A DNA stretch of 59,942 nt from Nitrososphaerota archaeon (GCA_005877205.1 VBPL01000039.1:1-59942), one strand, 5' to 3'. Numbered from the stretch's first letter, positions 17,094 to 25,777 are shown. Numbers and translations are program-made. Notes: generated by a model from the sequence alone, not told the origin.

Positions 17094-17489
17094 TTAACTC
17101 TTATCAATTCGTCCTTTGAACTCTTTCATCAAATCGGGACGTTTGTTTTCATATATTGCAATATGATTGTTAGCGGGATCACGAAAAGTATAGCATGGAC
17201 CATTTGGAATTTCAAGACTTTTTTCTTTTTTCCATCCTTGGGACTCTAGTACGGCCGAGCTCTTTTCTAAATTGTTAACACGGTAAATCAGCATCAAATC
17301 TTTCCTTTCAATATGATCAGCTAACAGTATGTACGGCTGTTCTTTTTCAGAAAGTCTAATGCATGATACCCAAACTCCATACGCATGTATTTTCCATAGT
17401 AGTTGACCACCAAGTATTTCTGTGTAGTATCTGACTGATTTTTCCATATCTGGTGCAGGAACATACAAGTAATCAAGTGATTCAAACAT
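17094..17489 (-). CDS. VOC (glyoxalase/bleomycin-resistance) family protein
   Basis: 131 residues with the beta-alpha-beta-beta-beta halves of the vicinal oxygen chelate fold: F-E-S-L-D-Y-L-Y-V-P-A-P-D-M-E-K-S-V-R-Y-Y-T-E-I-L-G-G, then F-R-D-P-A-N-N-H-I-A-I-Y-E. The D-P-x-N-N-x-I-A-I-Y-E ending keeps the usual Glu ligand. The substrate is unknown. A second VOC protein lies at 25404-25772. Confidence 0.82.
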   Translation of the reverse strand: MFESLDYLYVPAPDMEKSVRYYTEILGGQLLWKIHAYGVWVSCIRLSEKEQPYILLADHIERKDLMLIYRVNNLEKSSAVLESQGWKKEKSLEIPNGPCYTFRDPANNHIAIYENKRPDLMKEFKGRIDKS

Positions 17490-17664
17490 AGTAACTAGTC
17501 TTGCTTCTTAACTATATGATATTAGTATAAAAAATTATGAATAACCTCTGCTATATGAAATCACGAGCAGATAACTTGGATTGGTCTTGTTAACCGTATG
17601 TCATTTTTGCAAACTGACATAGTTTTATCTTAGGAATTCATATTATAGTTATAGGTGAGAAAAA

Positions 17665-17808
17665 ATGAGTAGTGTAGAAAAGATTCAGATGCATTGCGAC
17701 TGTGGCATTTGTGGCCACTTTATGGAAAAAGAATGCATGGAACGAGAATGCAAGTGCTGCCTGAATTTTCATGTAAGGTCAGGCCCCAAGTCTGGCAACC
17801 GTGAATAG
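17665..17808 (+). CDS. Cys-rich metal-binding small protein (47 residues)
   Basis: Nine Cys and two His in the middle: M-H-C-D-C-G-I-C-G-H-F, C-M-E-R-E-C-K-C-C-x-N-F-H. This density suggests one or two zinc or other metal sites. The gene starts at an ATG preceded by GGTGAG. No larger frame overlaps it. I know no family name for it; similar tiny Cys-rich proteins are common in this lineage. Confidence 0.6.
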   Translation: MSSVEKIQMHCDCGICGHFMEKECMERECKCCLNFHVRSGPKSGNRE

Positions 17809-17881
17809 GCAACAAGTAAGCCTAGTAATATAGTAACTAGATTTTATTTTTGATTTATGATATCAGTGAAGACTAGAAAAA

Positions 17882-17950
17882 TGAAACCGTGGGGGGGAAT
17901 ATGCAAATATGAGTACTTGTTTTAAAAATATCCAAGTCCCCACGGTTTCA
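17882..17950. repeat. Perfect 13-bp inverted repeat around a 43-nt spacer
   Basis: TGAAACCGTGGGG at the left is mirrored by CCCCACGGTTTCA at the right. The spacer is AT-rich with no reading frame. The whole lies between the Cys-rich small gene and a secreted protein gene. It could be a transcribed stem-loop, a terminator-like structure, or a short MITE-type element. No other copy was noticed in the window. Confidence 0.6.
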
Positions 17951-18066
17951 AACTCAATAAATCTTATAAAATAGATAAGTACCAGTGAGTATTTTTTGTG
18001 GAAGTACTAGAACAGCATTCATTATTGCATAAATCATGAGAACAATGCTAAAGTTTATCTAAAGCA

Positions 18067-18513
18067 GTGATATCAGAAATTCTTACGAGACTAATTAAAT
18101 TACTATCATTGGCACTGGCGTTGGCTGTTGGTTTTCTGGTATCTGATACGACTATAGTCATGGCTCAATATTCTACATCATCAAACCAAACCATGTCAGA
18201 AAATACTACCATGACTGAAAATGCCACCATGACCACAAATGGTACCATGAACCAAAATACTAATTCTTCTGGAACAATGACATTTCCAACGATAAACGAA
18301 ACCCTTGCTACAGGCGAAACAGTAAAGGTAACCAAGAATGAAACTGCCACAGCTCCTCCTCTTCAACAGCTAAGAAACGGAGTTTCAGCTCATGATATCA
18401 AGTGCGCAAACGATATGCAATTAATCTTGAAAAAAGAAGATGGCTCACCTGCTTGTGTAAAACCAGGAGATGTTACCACGCTTATTGAACGTGGTTGGGC
18501 CAGTATGATATAA
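18067..18513 (+). CDS. Secreted Asn/Thr-rich protein with C-terminal Cys-pair domain
   Basis: 148 residues from a GTG start. A signal peptide covers about 1-34. Next comes a low-complexity stretch packed with N-x-T/S sequons (N-T-T-M, N-A-T-M, N-G-T-M and so on), likely heavily N-glycosylated. The C-terminal 50 residues (P-L-Q-Q-L-R-N-G-V, D-I-K-C, L-I-L-K, P-A-C-V-K-P, L-I-E-R-G-W-A) form a domain also found in the protein at 37457-38230. The two Cys probably form a disulfide. Surface location is inferred. Confidence 0.7.
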   Translation: MISEILTRLIKLLSLALALAVGFLVSDTTIVMAQYSTSSNQTMSENTTMTENATMTTNGTMNQNTNSSGTMTFPTINETLATGETVKVTKNETATAPPLQQLRNGVSAHDIKCANDMQLILKKEDGSPACVKPGDVTTLIERGWASMI

Positions 18514-18624
18514 TGATTCGACTCAAGATTATCTAATACTTGTTTTTGTTGCAATTATTCCACCGGATTATACCATTGAATCATAACAACTCTTATTGTG
18601 GGTTAGTATCAAAGAGGATATAAT

Positions 18625-18756
18625 TTGGAAAACCTACTCACAAGTGAGGAAATAGACTGGCTCTGCAAGTTTCTTATGGGCAAAGGGCACGACAATGATA
18701 CTATTGAGAAAATAGTTACTATTACAAGAAAACTAGAAAAGATGAAGCGTAGATGA
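18625..18756 (+). CDS. Small basic/acidic protein, 43 residues
   Basis: Reads L-L-T-S-E-E-I-D-W-L-C-K-F-L-M-G-K-G-H-D from a TTG start, followed by a helix rich in Ile, Lys and Arg. A TATA-like GATATAAT overlaps the start region. First of a run of three tiny plus-strand genes; no family is recognised. Confidence 0.4.
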   Translation: MENLLTSEEIDWLCKFLMGKGHDNDTIEKIVTITRKLEKMKRR

Positions 18757-18811
18757 CAGATATAGTATCATCTTGGAAAGGAATAAGAGTATAACATGCA
18801 TCCAGTATATT

Positions 18812-18952
18812 ATGGAAGAAAAAAAGAAGATGAAATCAAATACCGAAGACGAGTACGAGAAAGCCCTAGCTTCTGAAGACCCAACCAAAGTAACTGCAAA
18901 TGATTTGGAAAAGTTTGCAAAAGAAGCTGCGAAAAAGTTCAAATCATTATGA
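18812..18952 (+). CDS. Small charged helical protein, 46 residues
   Basis: About half of its residues are Lys, Glu or Asp, with two predicted helices (D-E-Y-E-K-A-L-A-S-E-D-P and A-N-D-L-E-K-F-A-K-E-A). The stop overlaps the start of the next gene by 4 bp (ATGA), which supports both being real. A minus-strand frame over the same bases is a shadow. Confidence 0.55.
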   Translation: MEEKKKMKSNTEDEYEKALASEDPTKVTANDLEKFAKEAAKKFKSL

Positions 18953-19122
18953 TGAATATAGAGTGGGTTCTAACTGGTCCCATCTTGTTGGTAGCAATTA
19001 CTGCTGCTGGAATCAGCTTGTGGATTAAAAGAAGAAGGAAAAGTCAAGCTGTTTTTGACTCGTTTACTAAAATGCAATCAGATTTGACTGGTTTTGAAGA
19101 AAAGGGAAACAAGAAAGACTGA
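18949..19122 (+). CDS. Small single-span membrane protein, 57 residues
   Basis: A hydrophobic segment at about 6-26 is followed by the basic stretch W-I-K-R-R-R-K and a hydrophilic tail, giving an N-out, C-in single span. It is translationally coupled to the charged small protein before it, so the two may form a membrane-associated pair. It converges with the helical protein gene ending at 19136. Confidence 0.55.
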   Translation: MMNIEWVLTGPILLVAITAAGISLWIKRRRKSQAVFDSFTKMQSDLTGFEEKGNKKD

Positions 19123-19135
19123 GCGGGAAAGCTAG

Positions 19136-19594
19136 CTATATAATTTTATGTCGGATGTGTTCTGCTACGTTTCTTACAGTGTGTATTGTTTCCTGTGCTG
19201 TCTTGATAGTTCTTAATATTTCCATAACAGCAGTACTTGTTTTGAGTAGATCCTGACCATTGTCACCAAACGAGCCCATCGTACTTTTGATGGATTTGAT
19301 TAATCCTGTGGCTTCATCTATGACGCCTGTCTCTTCTAGCTGTTTTAGAGTATTTTGGATCTTTGTAGTGGATTCATTGATGTTATCTGAGATCAAACGA
19401 AAATTTTCTATATTTTTTACCATCTCTGGTGTCTTGAGAGCATCGATTATCTGCCTTGCAATCATGGCAGTGTCAATCATTTTGCCAAAGGATTCTTGCG
19501 CTTCAGGCGTTCTTGCCTGGCGCACTATTTCTACTGCACCAAAAACAGTTTCCTTGATATCTTTTAGTTTGCTAGTTTTTTCTCCTTGTGTCAT
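19136..19594 (-). CDS. All-helical protein, unknown (152 residues)
   Basis: Long amphipathic helices throughout, for example A-V-E-I-V-R-Q-A-R-T-P-E-A-Q-E-S-F-G-K and I-S-D-N-I-N-E-S-T-T-K-I-Q-N-T-L. It has no Cys and no membrane helix. The heptad-like spacing suggests a coiled coil or helical bundle similar to chemoreceptor signalling stalks. An ATG at 19594 is preferred to a GTG four codons upstream. Confidence 0.65.
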   Translation of the reverse strand: MTQGEKTSKLKDIKETVFGAVEIVRQARTPEAQESFGKMIDTAMIARQIIDALKTPEMVKNIENFRLISDNINESTTKIQNTLKQLEETGVIDEATGLIKSIKSTMGSFGDNGQDLLKTSTAVMEILRTIKTAQETIHTVRNVAEHIRHKII

Positions 19595-19726
19595 GTTATG
19601 ATACACCTAGAAGAAATGAGCAGAGAATGACTTTGCCCAGAGCAAAAAAATTCTCCTTACCATGTACGAACTGCATTACCTGAATAGCGTATTCTACACA
19701 TCTTGCAAGTAAGACAGAGTCATCCA

Positions 19727-19885
19727 TTAAAGATTTTCTCCTGGAATTTCTTTGCAATTGTTTGATACCCCATCAGGGACTAGTCGTGTTGCTAATTCGT
19801 GATACATGTGAGAAAACGTGGTTAAATCTTTAATTCCATTTTCTAATCTTGATACAATGTATTTGATTACTGGTGCTGATCTCAT
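19727..19885 (-). CDS. Small protein (52 residues) with shared promoter module
   Basis: Begins M-R-S-A-P-V-I-K-Y-I-V-S-R-L-E-N-G and continues with a helix containing T-F-S-H-M-Y-H-E-L-A-T-R-L. It has a single Cys. The main support is the promoter: the 60 bp before the ATG are the third copy of the module before 5877 and 10416. It is not a zinc finger. Function unknown. Confidence 0.55.
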   Translation of the reverse strand: MRSAPVIKYIVSRLENGIKDLTTFSHMYHELATRLVPDGVSNNCKEIPGENL

Positions 19886-19945
19886 GAGAACACTTGATAG
19901 GAAAATTATTTATCTATTCAAGACTTTTTTGCGACAAAAATGTTG
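19886..19945 (-). promoter_or_regulatory. Promoter module copy 3 with TTTTGTCGCAAAA palindrome
   Basis: On the minus strand the 60 bp before the ATG at 19885 contain CAACATTTTTGTCGCAAAA, GTCTTGAAT, an AT-rich TATA (GATAAATAAT) and ATCAAGTG. Every element has the same spacing to the start codon as in copies 1 and 2. Confidence 0.7.
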
Positions 19946-20011
19946 GACTTCTGTCTAGTATTGCGGAGAAAATCGCTTTGTTCCTGCTTATTTAATAAAA
20001 TTGTGAAAGGA

Positions 20012-21244
20012 CTAGCAGCCAATACTTGATTTGATCGTATTGGCTTGGTGTATTAGCTGGTCTGCCTGTTGCTTGGTTAGGACTTTCCCGACCTTTAAAT
20101 TAACCTGGCTGACAAAGGCACCAAGTTTTCCACAGGAAGCTTTATCATTTGCTGGATTACTGTCACTGAGTAACTTGGAAACTTCGCCAAGGGAGCTTGT
20201 CTGAACACCAAAGCCATTTGCAAGGTTAATCAGGTTCTTGGTAGCCTGTGATGGGCTAAGGATAGTCCAATTAAAGATGGCAGGAGTTGGGTCTGTGTTA
20301 CCTGAGGTATCAACAGCTCTAACTTGGAAGGCATGACTGCCCACTGATAAACCTGAGTAGCTTTTGGTACTTGAGCAGGACGCAAATGTTGTTCCGTCTA
20401 GACTACACTGAAAGCCGCTGACTCCAACATTGTCACTACCAGTAAATGCAAATGTAATAGAGTTTGAAAGCGTTGTTCCACCATTCACCAAAGGTACACT
20501 ATTGCCATCGATTGCAGAGTTGACTGCGGTATCAGGAGGAATGGTATCTAGACATGGAGCGTTATCAATTGGATTTCCTGAAATAATGCCGCTATTATTT
20601 ATAATTCCCCCGCAGTCGTTGTGAATAATACCTAACTCATTGGAAATAACAGATCTCGCATCGTTATTGATAGTACCGCCGTTATTTAACTCACCAAGAT
20701 TCTCGATTTCTGCAAAGCCATGGGTAGAATCAAAGTTGTTGTTGATAGTACCGCCTGCGTCGTTGTTAAGAACACCACTTACTGCAATATACCCACCAAT
20801 GTTGTTCAAAACAGCTCCCGCGTTGTTGTTAACCACGCCGCCAATACGAAATTCGGATCCAGCGTCGTTAACGGTACCATAGTTATTGACAGTACCAACG
20901 ACCAGTATGCTACCTACTCCAGAGGGACCACGATTTATCGATAAAGTCCCTCCAGCGTTTATGGTAAGAGTCTTACCGCTGTCAACTACGAAGTCATCAT
21001 TATCTGCACTTGTCAGAGTTCCGGCAACAGTAAAATCAATATCCAGGTGCGCCTCAGTGCCATAACCACTGATAATGATATCATCAGTACTAGCAGGTAA
21101 TGTATCAGTACTCCAGTTTAGAGGATCTGACCAGTGAAGCCCATCACCGCCGCCGTCCCAACTTACAGTTGCTGCGTCTGCTTTCTGACTAGATAAGAAA
21201 AGAAGAAAGGGCAACAATGCAAGAATTAAAAGAATTTTTTTCAT
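20012..21244 (-). CDS. Secreted beta-solenoid protein with C-terminal helical domain
   Basis: 410 residues. A signal peptide covers 1-25. The next stretch, W-D-G-G-G-D-G-x-x-W-S-D-P-x-N-W, is the start typical of autotransporter-like beta-helix proteins. About residues 85-225 hold short repeats of the form G-x-(I/V/L)-N-N, such as G-T-V-N-N-Y-G and G-T-I-N-N-N, giving a right-handed beta-solenoid. An Ig-like domain (about 235-330) with G-S-D-N-V-G-V-S and C-S-L-D-G-T-T-F-A-S-C follows, then a helical end. It is an exported filament or adhesin-like protein, with possible horizontal origin. Confidence 0.75.
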   Translation of the reverse strand: MKKILLILALLPFLLFLSSQKADAATVSWDGGGDGLHWSDPLNWSTDTLPASTDDIIISGYGTEAHLDIDFTVAGTLTSADNDDFVVDSGKTLTINAGGTLSINRGPSGVGSILVVGTVNNYGTVNDAGSEFRIGGVVNNNAGAVLNNIGGYIAVSGVLNNDAGGTINNNFDSTHGFAEIENLGELNNGGTINNDARSVISNELGIIHNDCGGIINNSGIISGNPIDNAPCLDTIPPDTAVNSAIDGNSVPLVNGGTTLSNSITFAFTGSDNVGVSGFQCSLDGTTFASCSSTKSYSGLSVGSHAFQVRAVDTSGNTDPTPAIFNWTILSPSQATKNLINLANGFGVQTSSLGEVSKLLSDSNPANDKASCGKLGAFVSQVNLKVGKVLTKQQADQLIHQANTIKSSIGC

Positions 21245-21567
21245 AAGAATCTATTACAGCGAATACCCAGTGTGATCAAAATTGCAACTAAATTCTGTAA
21301 TTGAAATTCGAACACACGTTGTTCCAACCCCTCTTTCCAAGACATTCAATATGGATTTAATTGTACTTAAGAGCTCGTGCCAAATTTGGAAATTACCTTC
21401 ATAACAAACCATAACGTGCGATATAATCTAATGTCCAGCGAAATCATACGCTAGAGGACACTTTCATTTTTTCTCTTTGTATGACCATGATTTATTCGTG
21501 TTTTTTGTGTATGTTAGAAGAGATGAAGACAGCTGTTTAATAAACAAAATCACTTATAATATAATAG
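21245..21567. other. Intergenic region without recognised gene
   Basis: No convincing frame is seen on either strand. The end holds a TATA-like CTTATAATATAATAG just before the TTG start at 21568. Confidence 0.5.
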
Positions 21568-21855
21568 TTGTTTGCGTCCGACAACGCCGTACAAAAAGGA
21601 CTTATTACACTAGCTGTAGAAAAAACTCTACTTGATATTGGAAAACCAACCTATGACAAAGTGACAGATATGATATACAAGGACTACCATTGTTATCTGC
21701 CAGACTGCTATGAGCATCCAGAATATCTAAATGAGACACTCAAGAAATTATTTGGAAACTCTTATCGTGTCATAGTGGAATCAATTCACAAACAACTAGA
21801 AGAATTTGCGTATAAGAAACCTGTGGAAAGATTTTTGGAAATTATAAGTCGATAA
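21568..21855 (+). CDS. NitrOD5-like small output-domain protein, copy 2
   Basis: 95 residues. It matches the family with G-L-I-T-L-A-V-E-K-T-L-L-D-I-G, C-Y-L-P-D-C-Y-E-H-P-E-Y-L-N and F-G-N-S-Y-R-V-I-V-E-S-I. An in-frame TAG directly precedes the TTG, so this is the only start that keeps the full domain. It lacks the N-terminal extension seen in copies 1 and 3. Confidence 0.7.
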   Translation: MFASDNAVQKGLITLAVEKTLLDIGKPTYDKVTDMIYKDYHCYLPDCYEHPEYLNETLKKLFGNSYRVIVESIHKQLEEFAYKKPVERFLEIISR

Positions 21856-22019
21856 TCGCAAACGCTTGATTCAGACTTGTGAGTATCTGCTCATAAGATA
21901 ATCGATGTATATAGGATTCAATACAATATCTAGATATCCTAGCTCTAACTTGAACAAGACCTAGTGAACGAATAAAATTGACTGCCTTTCTTAATGACAA
22001 GATCAAACCCGTCTAATCA

Positions 22020-22478
22020 ATGCGAAGGGAAAGACCAAGTGGGGTAACTCCAATTGGTGTGCTTGATATCGCTGGAGACAGCTCGTTCATAATAGGTGGA
22101 ATTGTGCTTTTCATAGGAATTCCCACCCTTGCAAATAGCTCACAAGAGTACGGCATTGAACCCAATTCGTTTGCCTGGCAACTTCTGAAGAGTTCGTTAG
22201 GTTATGTAATAGCTAGTGGTTTGACTACCTTGGGAATTGTAAATGCTGGAGCCAGCATCGGTTTACTGATGGGAAAACATTGGGCATGGAATCTGACAAT
22301 GGTTCTGGCATTCATTTCTGCAGCTGTTGACATTATAATTGTAGTTTTAGATGCAAACGTATCTAGCTTGATCAGCGCAATTATTGGTTGTATTATTGAT
22401 GGCATCATCTTGTACTATCTTTGTAGACCGAATGTAAAATCATACTTTGGAAGAACAAATCGTGCAAGAGATACATAA
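22020..22478 (+). CDS. Four-helix membrane protein, archaeal family of unknown function
   Basis: 152 residues. It begins R-P-S-G-V-T-P-I-G-V-L-D-I-A-G and has about four membrane segments. Other recognisable parts are L-L-M-G-K-H-W-A-W-N-L-T-M and the end Y-Y-L-C-R-P-N-V-K-S-Y-F-G-R. This family is common in thaumarchaea, often in several copies. No function is known. Confidence 0.75.
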   Translation: MRRERPSGVTPIGVLDIAGDSSFIIGGIVLFIGIPTLANSSQEYGIEPNSFAWQLLKSSLGYVIASGLTTLGIVNAGASIGLLMGKHWAWNLTMVLAFISAAVDIIIVVLDANVSSLISAIIGCIIDGIILYYLCRPNVKSYFGRTNRARDT

Positions 22479-22544
22479 CGCTCATAATCTTAATTCATTT
22501 GGATTGGCAATAAATCAAGAACCTTTGTAGTTCCATCCATCTAG

Positions 22545-22727
22545 GAGGCTATTTTTCAGGCAGCCGCCGTTCTTGCCGTCATTTCTTTTTTTGATTTTCT
22601 TAAGAAAAATAGATTCATCACCTCAAAAGCACATCAAAGATTGATAGAGGAAGTAATAGACATGTTAGGTGGCGAATCGAATAATGCATTGGTTTCAAAA
22701 TACTGGCGTGGAAACACAGTTTTATAA
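22545..22727 (+). pseudogene. Start-less open frame, likely gene fragment
   Basis: Sixty codons open between stops encode A-A-A-V-L-A-V-I-S-F-F-D-F-L, then A-H-Q-R-L-I-E-E-V-I-D-M-L-G-G and W-R-G-N-T-V-L before TAA. The sequence looks like real protein but lacks an ATG, GTG or TTG near its beginning. It may be the 3' remnant of a lost gene. Confidence 0.35.
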
Positions 22728-23063
22728 TTAATTTTATCAAAATTTTTGTTCAAAGAAACATTTTTAGCTCGATTTGTTCGTAATAAAACAAGTGCTAAAC
22801 ATATTCAGAAAAACAACAGAAACTAGAGAAAAGAAGAGAATGTAATCATATCGTCATTTTAGGGGTTCAAAAGGGGTCTAAACAAAGTCAAGTGACGCTG
22901 ATTTGAGGTGTGAAGAAGCAATAATGAGGGACAAGGAGGGTTCGGAAGGACACGAACTAGAATGATGAAGTATCTGAGAACAGAATACGGTAATGACGTA
23001 GCAGACAGGGCACTTAGTAGAATCAATAAGAGAATTCGTTTGAAGAAAAATGAAATTTGATTT
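22728..23063. other. Intergenic region with one weak 32-codon frame
   Basis: The only candidate is 22962-23060 on the plus strand (M-M-K-Y-L-R-T-E-Y-G-N-D-V-A-D-R-A-L-S-R), preceded in frame by Gly/Arg-rich codons without a start. It could be a truncated basic protein. A minus-strand frame over the same region is Leu/Ser/Pro-rich and judged a shadow. Confidence 0.3.
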
Positions 23064-23966
23064 TTAGGATCTTGGCATATTTCCATATTTGTCAAACTTG
23101 GCCTGTACGTCCTTACTTGCATTACCATACTTTATGTTCAGGTCTTTGTTGACTTGGATTATCTCACTTCTAGAACTGCTGGCATTTTGAATGAATGCGT
23201 TTCTTGCTTCATCATCACTGCCTCCTTTTTGAAGAATTTGATTTCTGGCAGCAAGACCATCATTTGTTTTCTGTTCGGTAAAGTTAAACTGGCCCCAGAA
23301 AATGGCCTGAACGGTTTGATTTACTTGAGAAATAAATGCAGCGTATGCATTTCTTGGGGTAAACGGATTCCATTGCGCAAACCAGCTTCCAAGGTCAATT
23401 TGCAGTTGTTGATTGGCAAGAGCTCGCTGATTTTCTACAAATTTCTTTTCTTCTTCAATTTTCTTCATCTTCGCATCCTGTTCTGCTTGTTGCTTTTTTG
23501 CAATCTCGATATTTTTGAGAATTCTAGATGCAATAGGATCTTGATTTATGTTGTTACCAGATACAGTTTTGGAGATATACTGTTGAGAATGTGATGTGGG
23601 AATTCCATTGACAAAAAAAGTCGTACTAGCAAGACCTATTCCATAGCCATCTCTTTGTGCCTTGACATTTACCATATACTGTGCAGGCGTAACAGGATTT
23701 GGATACTGATATCTGAACTTACCATCGGTGTCAGTAGAAATTTGGAAAATTCCATAAGAAGTATTGATGCTGACTTGGGCATTTGCGATTGGTCTGTTTG
23801 CCTGGTCCGTAACAGTTCCAACTAGCACTGGAATCTCATTGGATTCAAGAGGGCTTTTTTCCGGTTTTACTGTAACCACTAGCCCTCCCATGGGTACAAT
23901 TGCAGATACTGTATGAATGAGTAAAACTGATGATACCATTATTGCCAGAAAGAGGGCTGTTTTCAT
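23064..23966 (-). CDS. Secreted Ig-like plus coiled-coil protein
   Basis: 300 residues. A signal peptide covers about 1-25. A carboxypeptidase-regulatory-like domain follows (V-G-T-V-T-D-Q-A-N-R-P-I-A-N-A-Q-V-S, D-T-D-G-K-F), then a Lys/Gln/Glu coiled coil starting D-P-I-A-S-R-I-L-K-N-I-E. The C-terminal region is shared with the protein at 11257-12225. I use the ATG at 23966 because CAATATAATTTC, a TATA-like block, lies about 25 bp before it; a longer frame starts at a TTG at 24020. A surface location is inferred. Confidence 0.78.
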   Translation of the reverse strand: MKTALFLAIMVSSVLLIHTVSAIVPMGGLVVTVKPEKSPLESNEIPVLVGTVTDQANRPIANAQVSINTSYGIFQISTDTDGKFRYQYPNPVTPAQYMVNVKAQRDGYGIGLASTTFFVNGIPTSHSQQYISKTVSGNNINQDPIASRILKNIEIAKKQQAEQDAKMKKIEEEKKFVENQRALANQQLQIDLGSWFAQWNPFTPRNAYAAFISQVNQTVQAIFWGQFNFTEQKTNDGLAARNQILQKGGSDDEARNAFIQNASSSRSEIIQVNKDLNIKYGNASKDVQAKFDKYGNMPRS

Positions 23967-24347
23967 TTCGTTTGGTGTTAATTTGAAATTATATTGAATG
24001 GTATCAACTGTTTTGATCAATCAATGTACATAATTTAGACTTGGAACAAAAATCTCAACTCAAATGGCTACAGTTCACCATAAATTGGACAAATACCAAG
24101 AGTTCTCATTTGGGGCGGTCCTTGCATGAATAGGACATAAACAACTTGTGTTTCTGGAAAAAGAATTACCAAGTAGGTCAAATATGATCCTAGTCGGAAA
24201 GACCATTTTCGGACTATAAGTGTCATAGTAATTCAAGTAATCAGGAATTCATCTTGACAAGGGATATTCAAGTAATTGTCACGATCTTTTCTCCATAGAA
24301 CTTTATTCTAGAAAATTCACTCAAAATCGTTTTATAGAAACTTTAGC
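23967..24347. other. Intergenic region; promoters and a 21-codon frame only
   Basis: A plus-strand frame at 24064-24129 reads M-A-T-V-H-H-K-L-D-K-Y-Q-E-F-S-F-G-A and then stops; it looks like the beginning of a lost gene. Nothing else is recognised. Confidence 0.3.
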
Positions 24348-24743
24348 ATGTTGATGAAGGAGACAAATCATTTGAGTTTAACAAAGATTGAGAACACATC
24401 GATCCGTTTTGGAAGTGAAAATTATAGCCAAGAATGGATAACGATCGAAGAATACAATAGAGTGAAAACAATTCTGGAATCATACAGTGATGAGCAGAAA
24501 AGATCAATTATCCATGCAGTCACGGATAGGCCCATGTCTTTTCTAGAAATTGCGCACGCCTGCAAAATCCCATTGGCTAGCTGTCACAGAAAAATTTATT
24601 CTTTAATAGAAGAAGGACTGCTTGTAGGAGAACGCTCCAATTTAAGGATCAAGTCCAAAAGATACAGGAGTACGTTTAAAGAGATGAGAATCAATGTGAA
24701 AAAAGATACAATAATTGTCGGCGTCAAACAACACTTGGACTAA
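24348..24743 (+). CDS. Helix-turn-helix regulator, ArsR-like
   Basis: 131 residues. The central part reads R-S-I-I-H-A-V-T-D-R-P-M-S-F-L-E-I-A-H-A-C-K-I-P, then A-S-C-H-R-K-I-Y-S-L-I-E-E-G-L-L, which is a winged-helix core with recognition helix. A basic C-terminal part follows. TTTTATAG lies about 20 bp before the ATG. The target is unknown. Confidence 0.72.
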   Translation: MLMKETNHLSLTKIENTSIRFGSENYSQEWITIEEYNRVKTILESYSDEQKRSIIHAVTDRPMSFLEIAHACKIPLASCHRKIYSLIEEGLLVGERSNLRIKSKRYRSTFKEMRINVKKDTIIVGVKQHLD

Positions 24744-24947
24744 CTATTAGTTCAAAAACAGATTCCCAGAGAATATTATTTGGCAGGTATGGTCTAAGGA
24801 CATCTTAAAGGATTAAGAGATACTGTCAAAACTCCCATCATTGGAAGATGAAAACATTCCATGAATGTTTTCGCATAATTTTTCAAAAATGAAAAAAACA
24901 ACTTTTTAAACATCAACTGAGATAAATAAGTGGGGGTTGGGAGCTGA

Positions 24948-25286
24948 ATGAGATTATCAAAGGATGTTGATGCATCAAGAGATATCATAGCATCTCTAGA
25001 AAAACATGGATTCAATAAAGTAAGAAAGGGGCTAGTATCTGTAGCTATTGAAAAAGCCCTTCTTGATATCGGAAATGGCCCTTATGACAAAGTAGTAGAA
25101 GAATTACACAAAAGATATAATTGCTATTTGACAGATTGCTATGAACATCCTGAATACCTTAAGCAGATACTGGAGGAATTGTTTGGTAGTTCACACAAAG
25201 TTATCATATATGCAATCCAAAAGACACTAAAAGAATTTTCAGGGCAAGAACAAATAGCAAGATTCCTGCAATTAATAAGCAAATAA
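24948..25286 (+). CDS. NitrOD5-like small output-domain protein, copy 3
   Basis: 112 residues. The N-terminal extension resembles copy 1 (S-L-E-K-H-G-F-N-K-V-R-K-G-L-V-S-V). The core has E-K-A-L-L-D-I-G, C-Y-L-T-D-C-Y-E-H-P-E-Y-L and F-G-S-S-H-K-V-I. It ends R-F-L-Q-L-I-S-K. Copy 3 is closest to copy 1 among the five, which suggests a recent duplication. Confidence 0.72.
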   Translation: MRLSKDVDASRDIIASLEKHGFNKVRKGLVSVAIEKALLDIGNGPYDKVVEELHKRYNCYLTDCYEHPEYLKQILEELFGSSHKVIIYAIQKTLKEFSGQEQIARFLQLISK

Positions 25287-25403
25287 ACTCGCTGCGGTTA
25301 TCATTGAGACAAGAATGTATATTGGAAGTATGGTGGAAGCTCCTACAACTAGTGAAAAAGAGTAAAAGTAATCCTTATCAACTTTATAATATGATAATTC
25401 AAC

Positions 25404-25772
25404 ATGCCACGAATAGTTCATTTTGACATGCCGGCTGATGACCCGACAAGAGCACAGAAATTCTATAGCGAAGTCTTTGGCTGGAAGTTTGACAAGTGGA
25501 ATGGGCCAATGGAATACTGGATGGTAAAGACTGGAGACGACAAACAGCCTGGAATTAATGGCGGTCTTGGAAAGAGAATGCCTGGTCAGGCTGGTATGGT
25601 AAACACAATCGAGGTTCCCTCCGTAGATGAGTATACAAAAAAGATTCAAGCAAATGGTGGGCAGATAGTCATGCCCAAGATGGCAATTCTTGGAGTAGGT
25701 TACTTTGCGCAGTGCAAGGATACCGAGGGAAACATATTTGGAATTATTCACATGGACCAGAATGCAAAGTAG
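25404..25772 (+). CDS. VOC-family protein (glyoxalase-like)
   Basis: 122 residues: P-R-I-V-H-F-D-M-P-A-D-D-P, F-Y-S-E-V-F-G-W-K-F, G-I-N-G-G-L, I-E-V-P-S-V-D-E-Y, and K-D-T-E-G-N-I-F-G-I-I. This is the single-domain VOC type often annotated as a 27 kDa antigen or glyoxalase-like protein. His and Glu positions fit a metal site. The substrate is unknown. Confidence 0.85.
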   Translation: MPRIVHFDMPADDPTRAQKFYSEVFGWKFDKWNGPMEYWMVKTGDDKQPGINGGLGKRMPGQAGMVNTIEVPSVDEYTKKIQANGGQIVMPKMAILGVGYFAQCKDTEGNIFGIIHMDQNAK

Positions 25773-25777
25773 TCTGA

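Noticed and set aside
23154-23594. 146-codon plus-strand frame
   Set aside because: Antisense to the coiled-coil secreted protein; Phe/Leu/Cys-rich shadow of Gln/Lys codons.
25272-25751. 159-codon minus-strand frame over the VOC gene
   Set aside because: Antisense to a clear VOC protein; no domain or export signal that makes sense.
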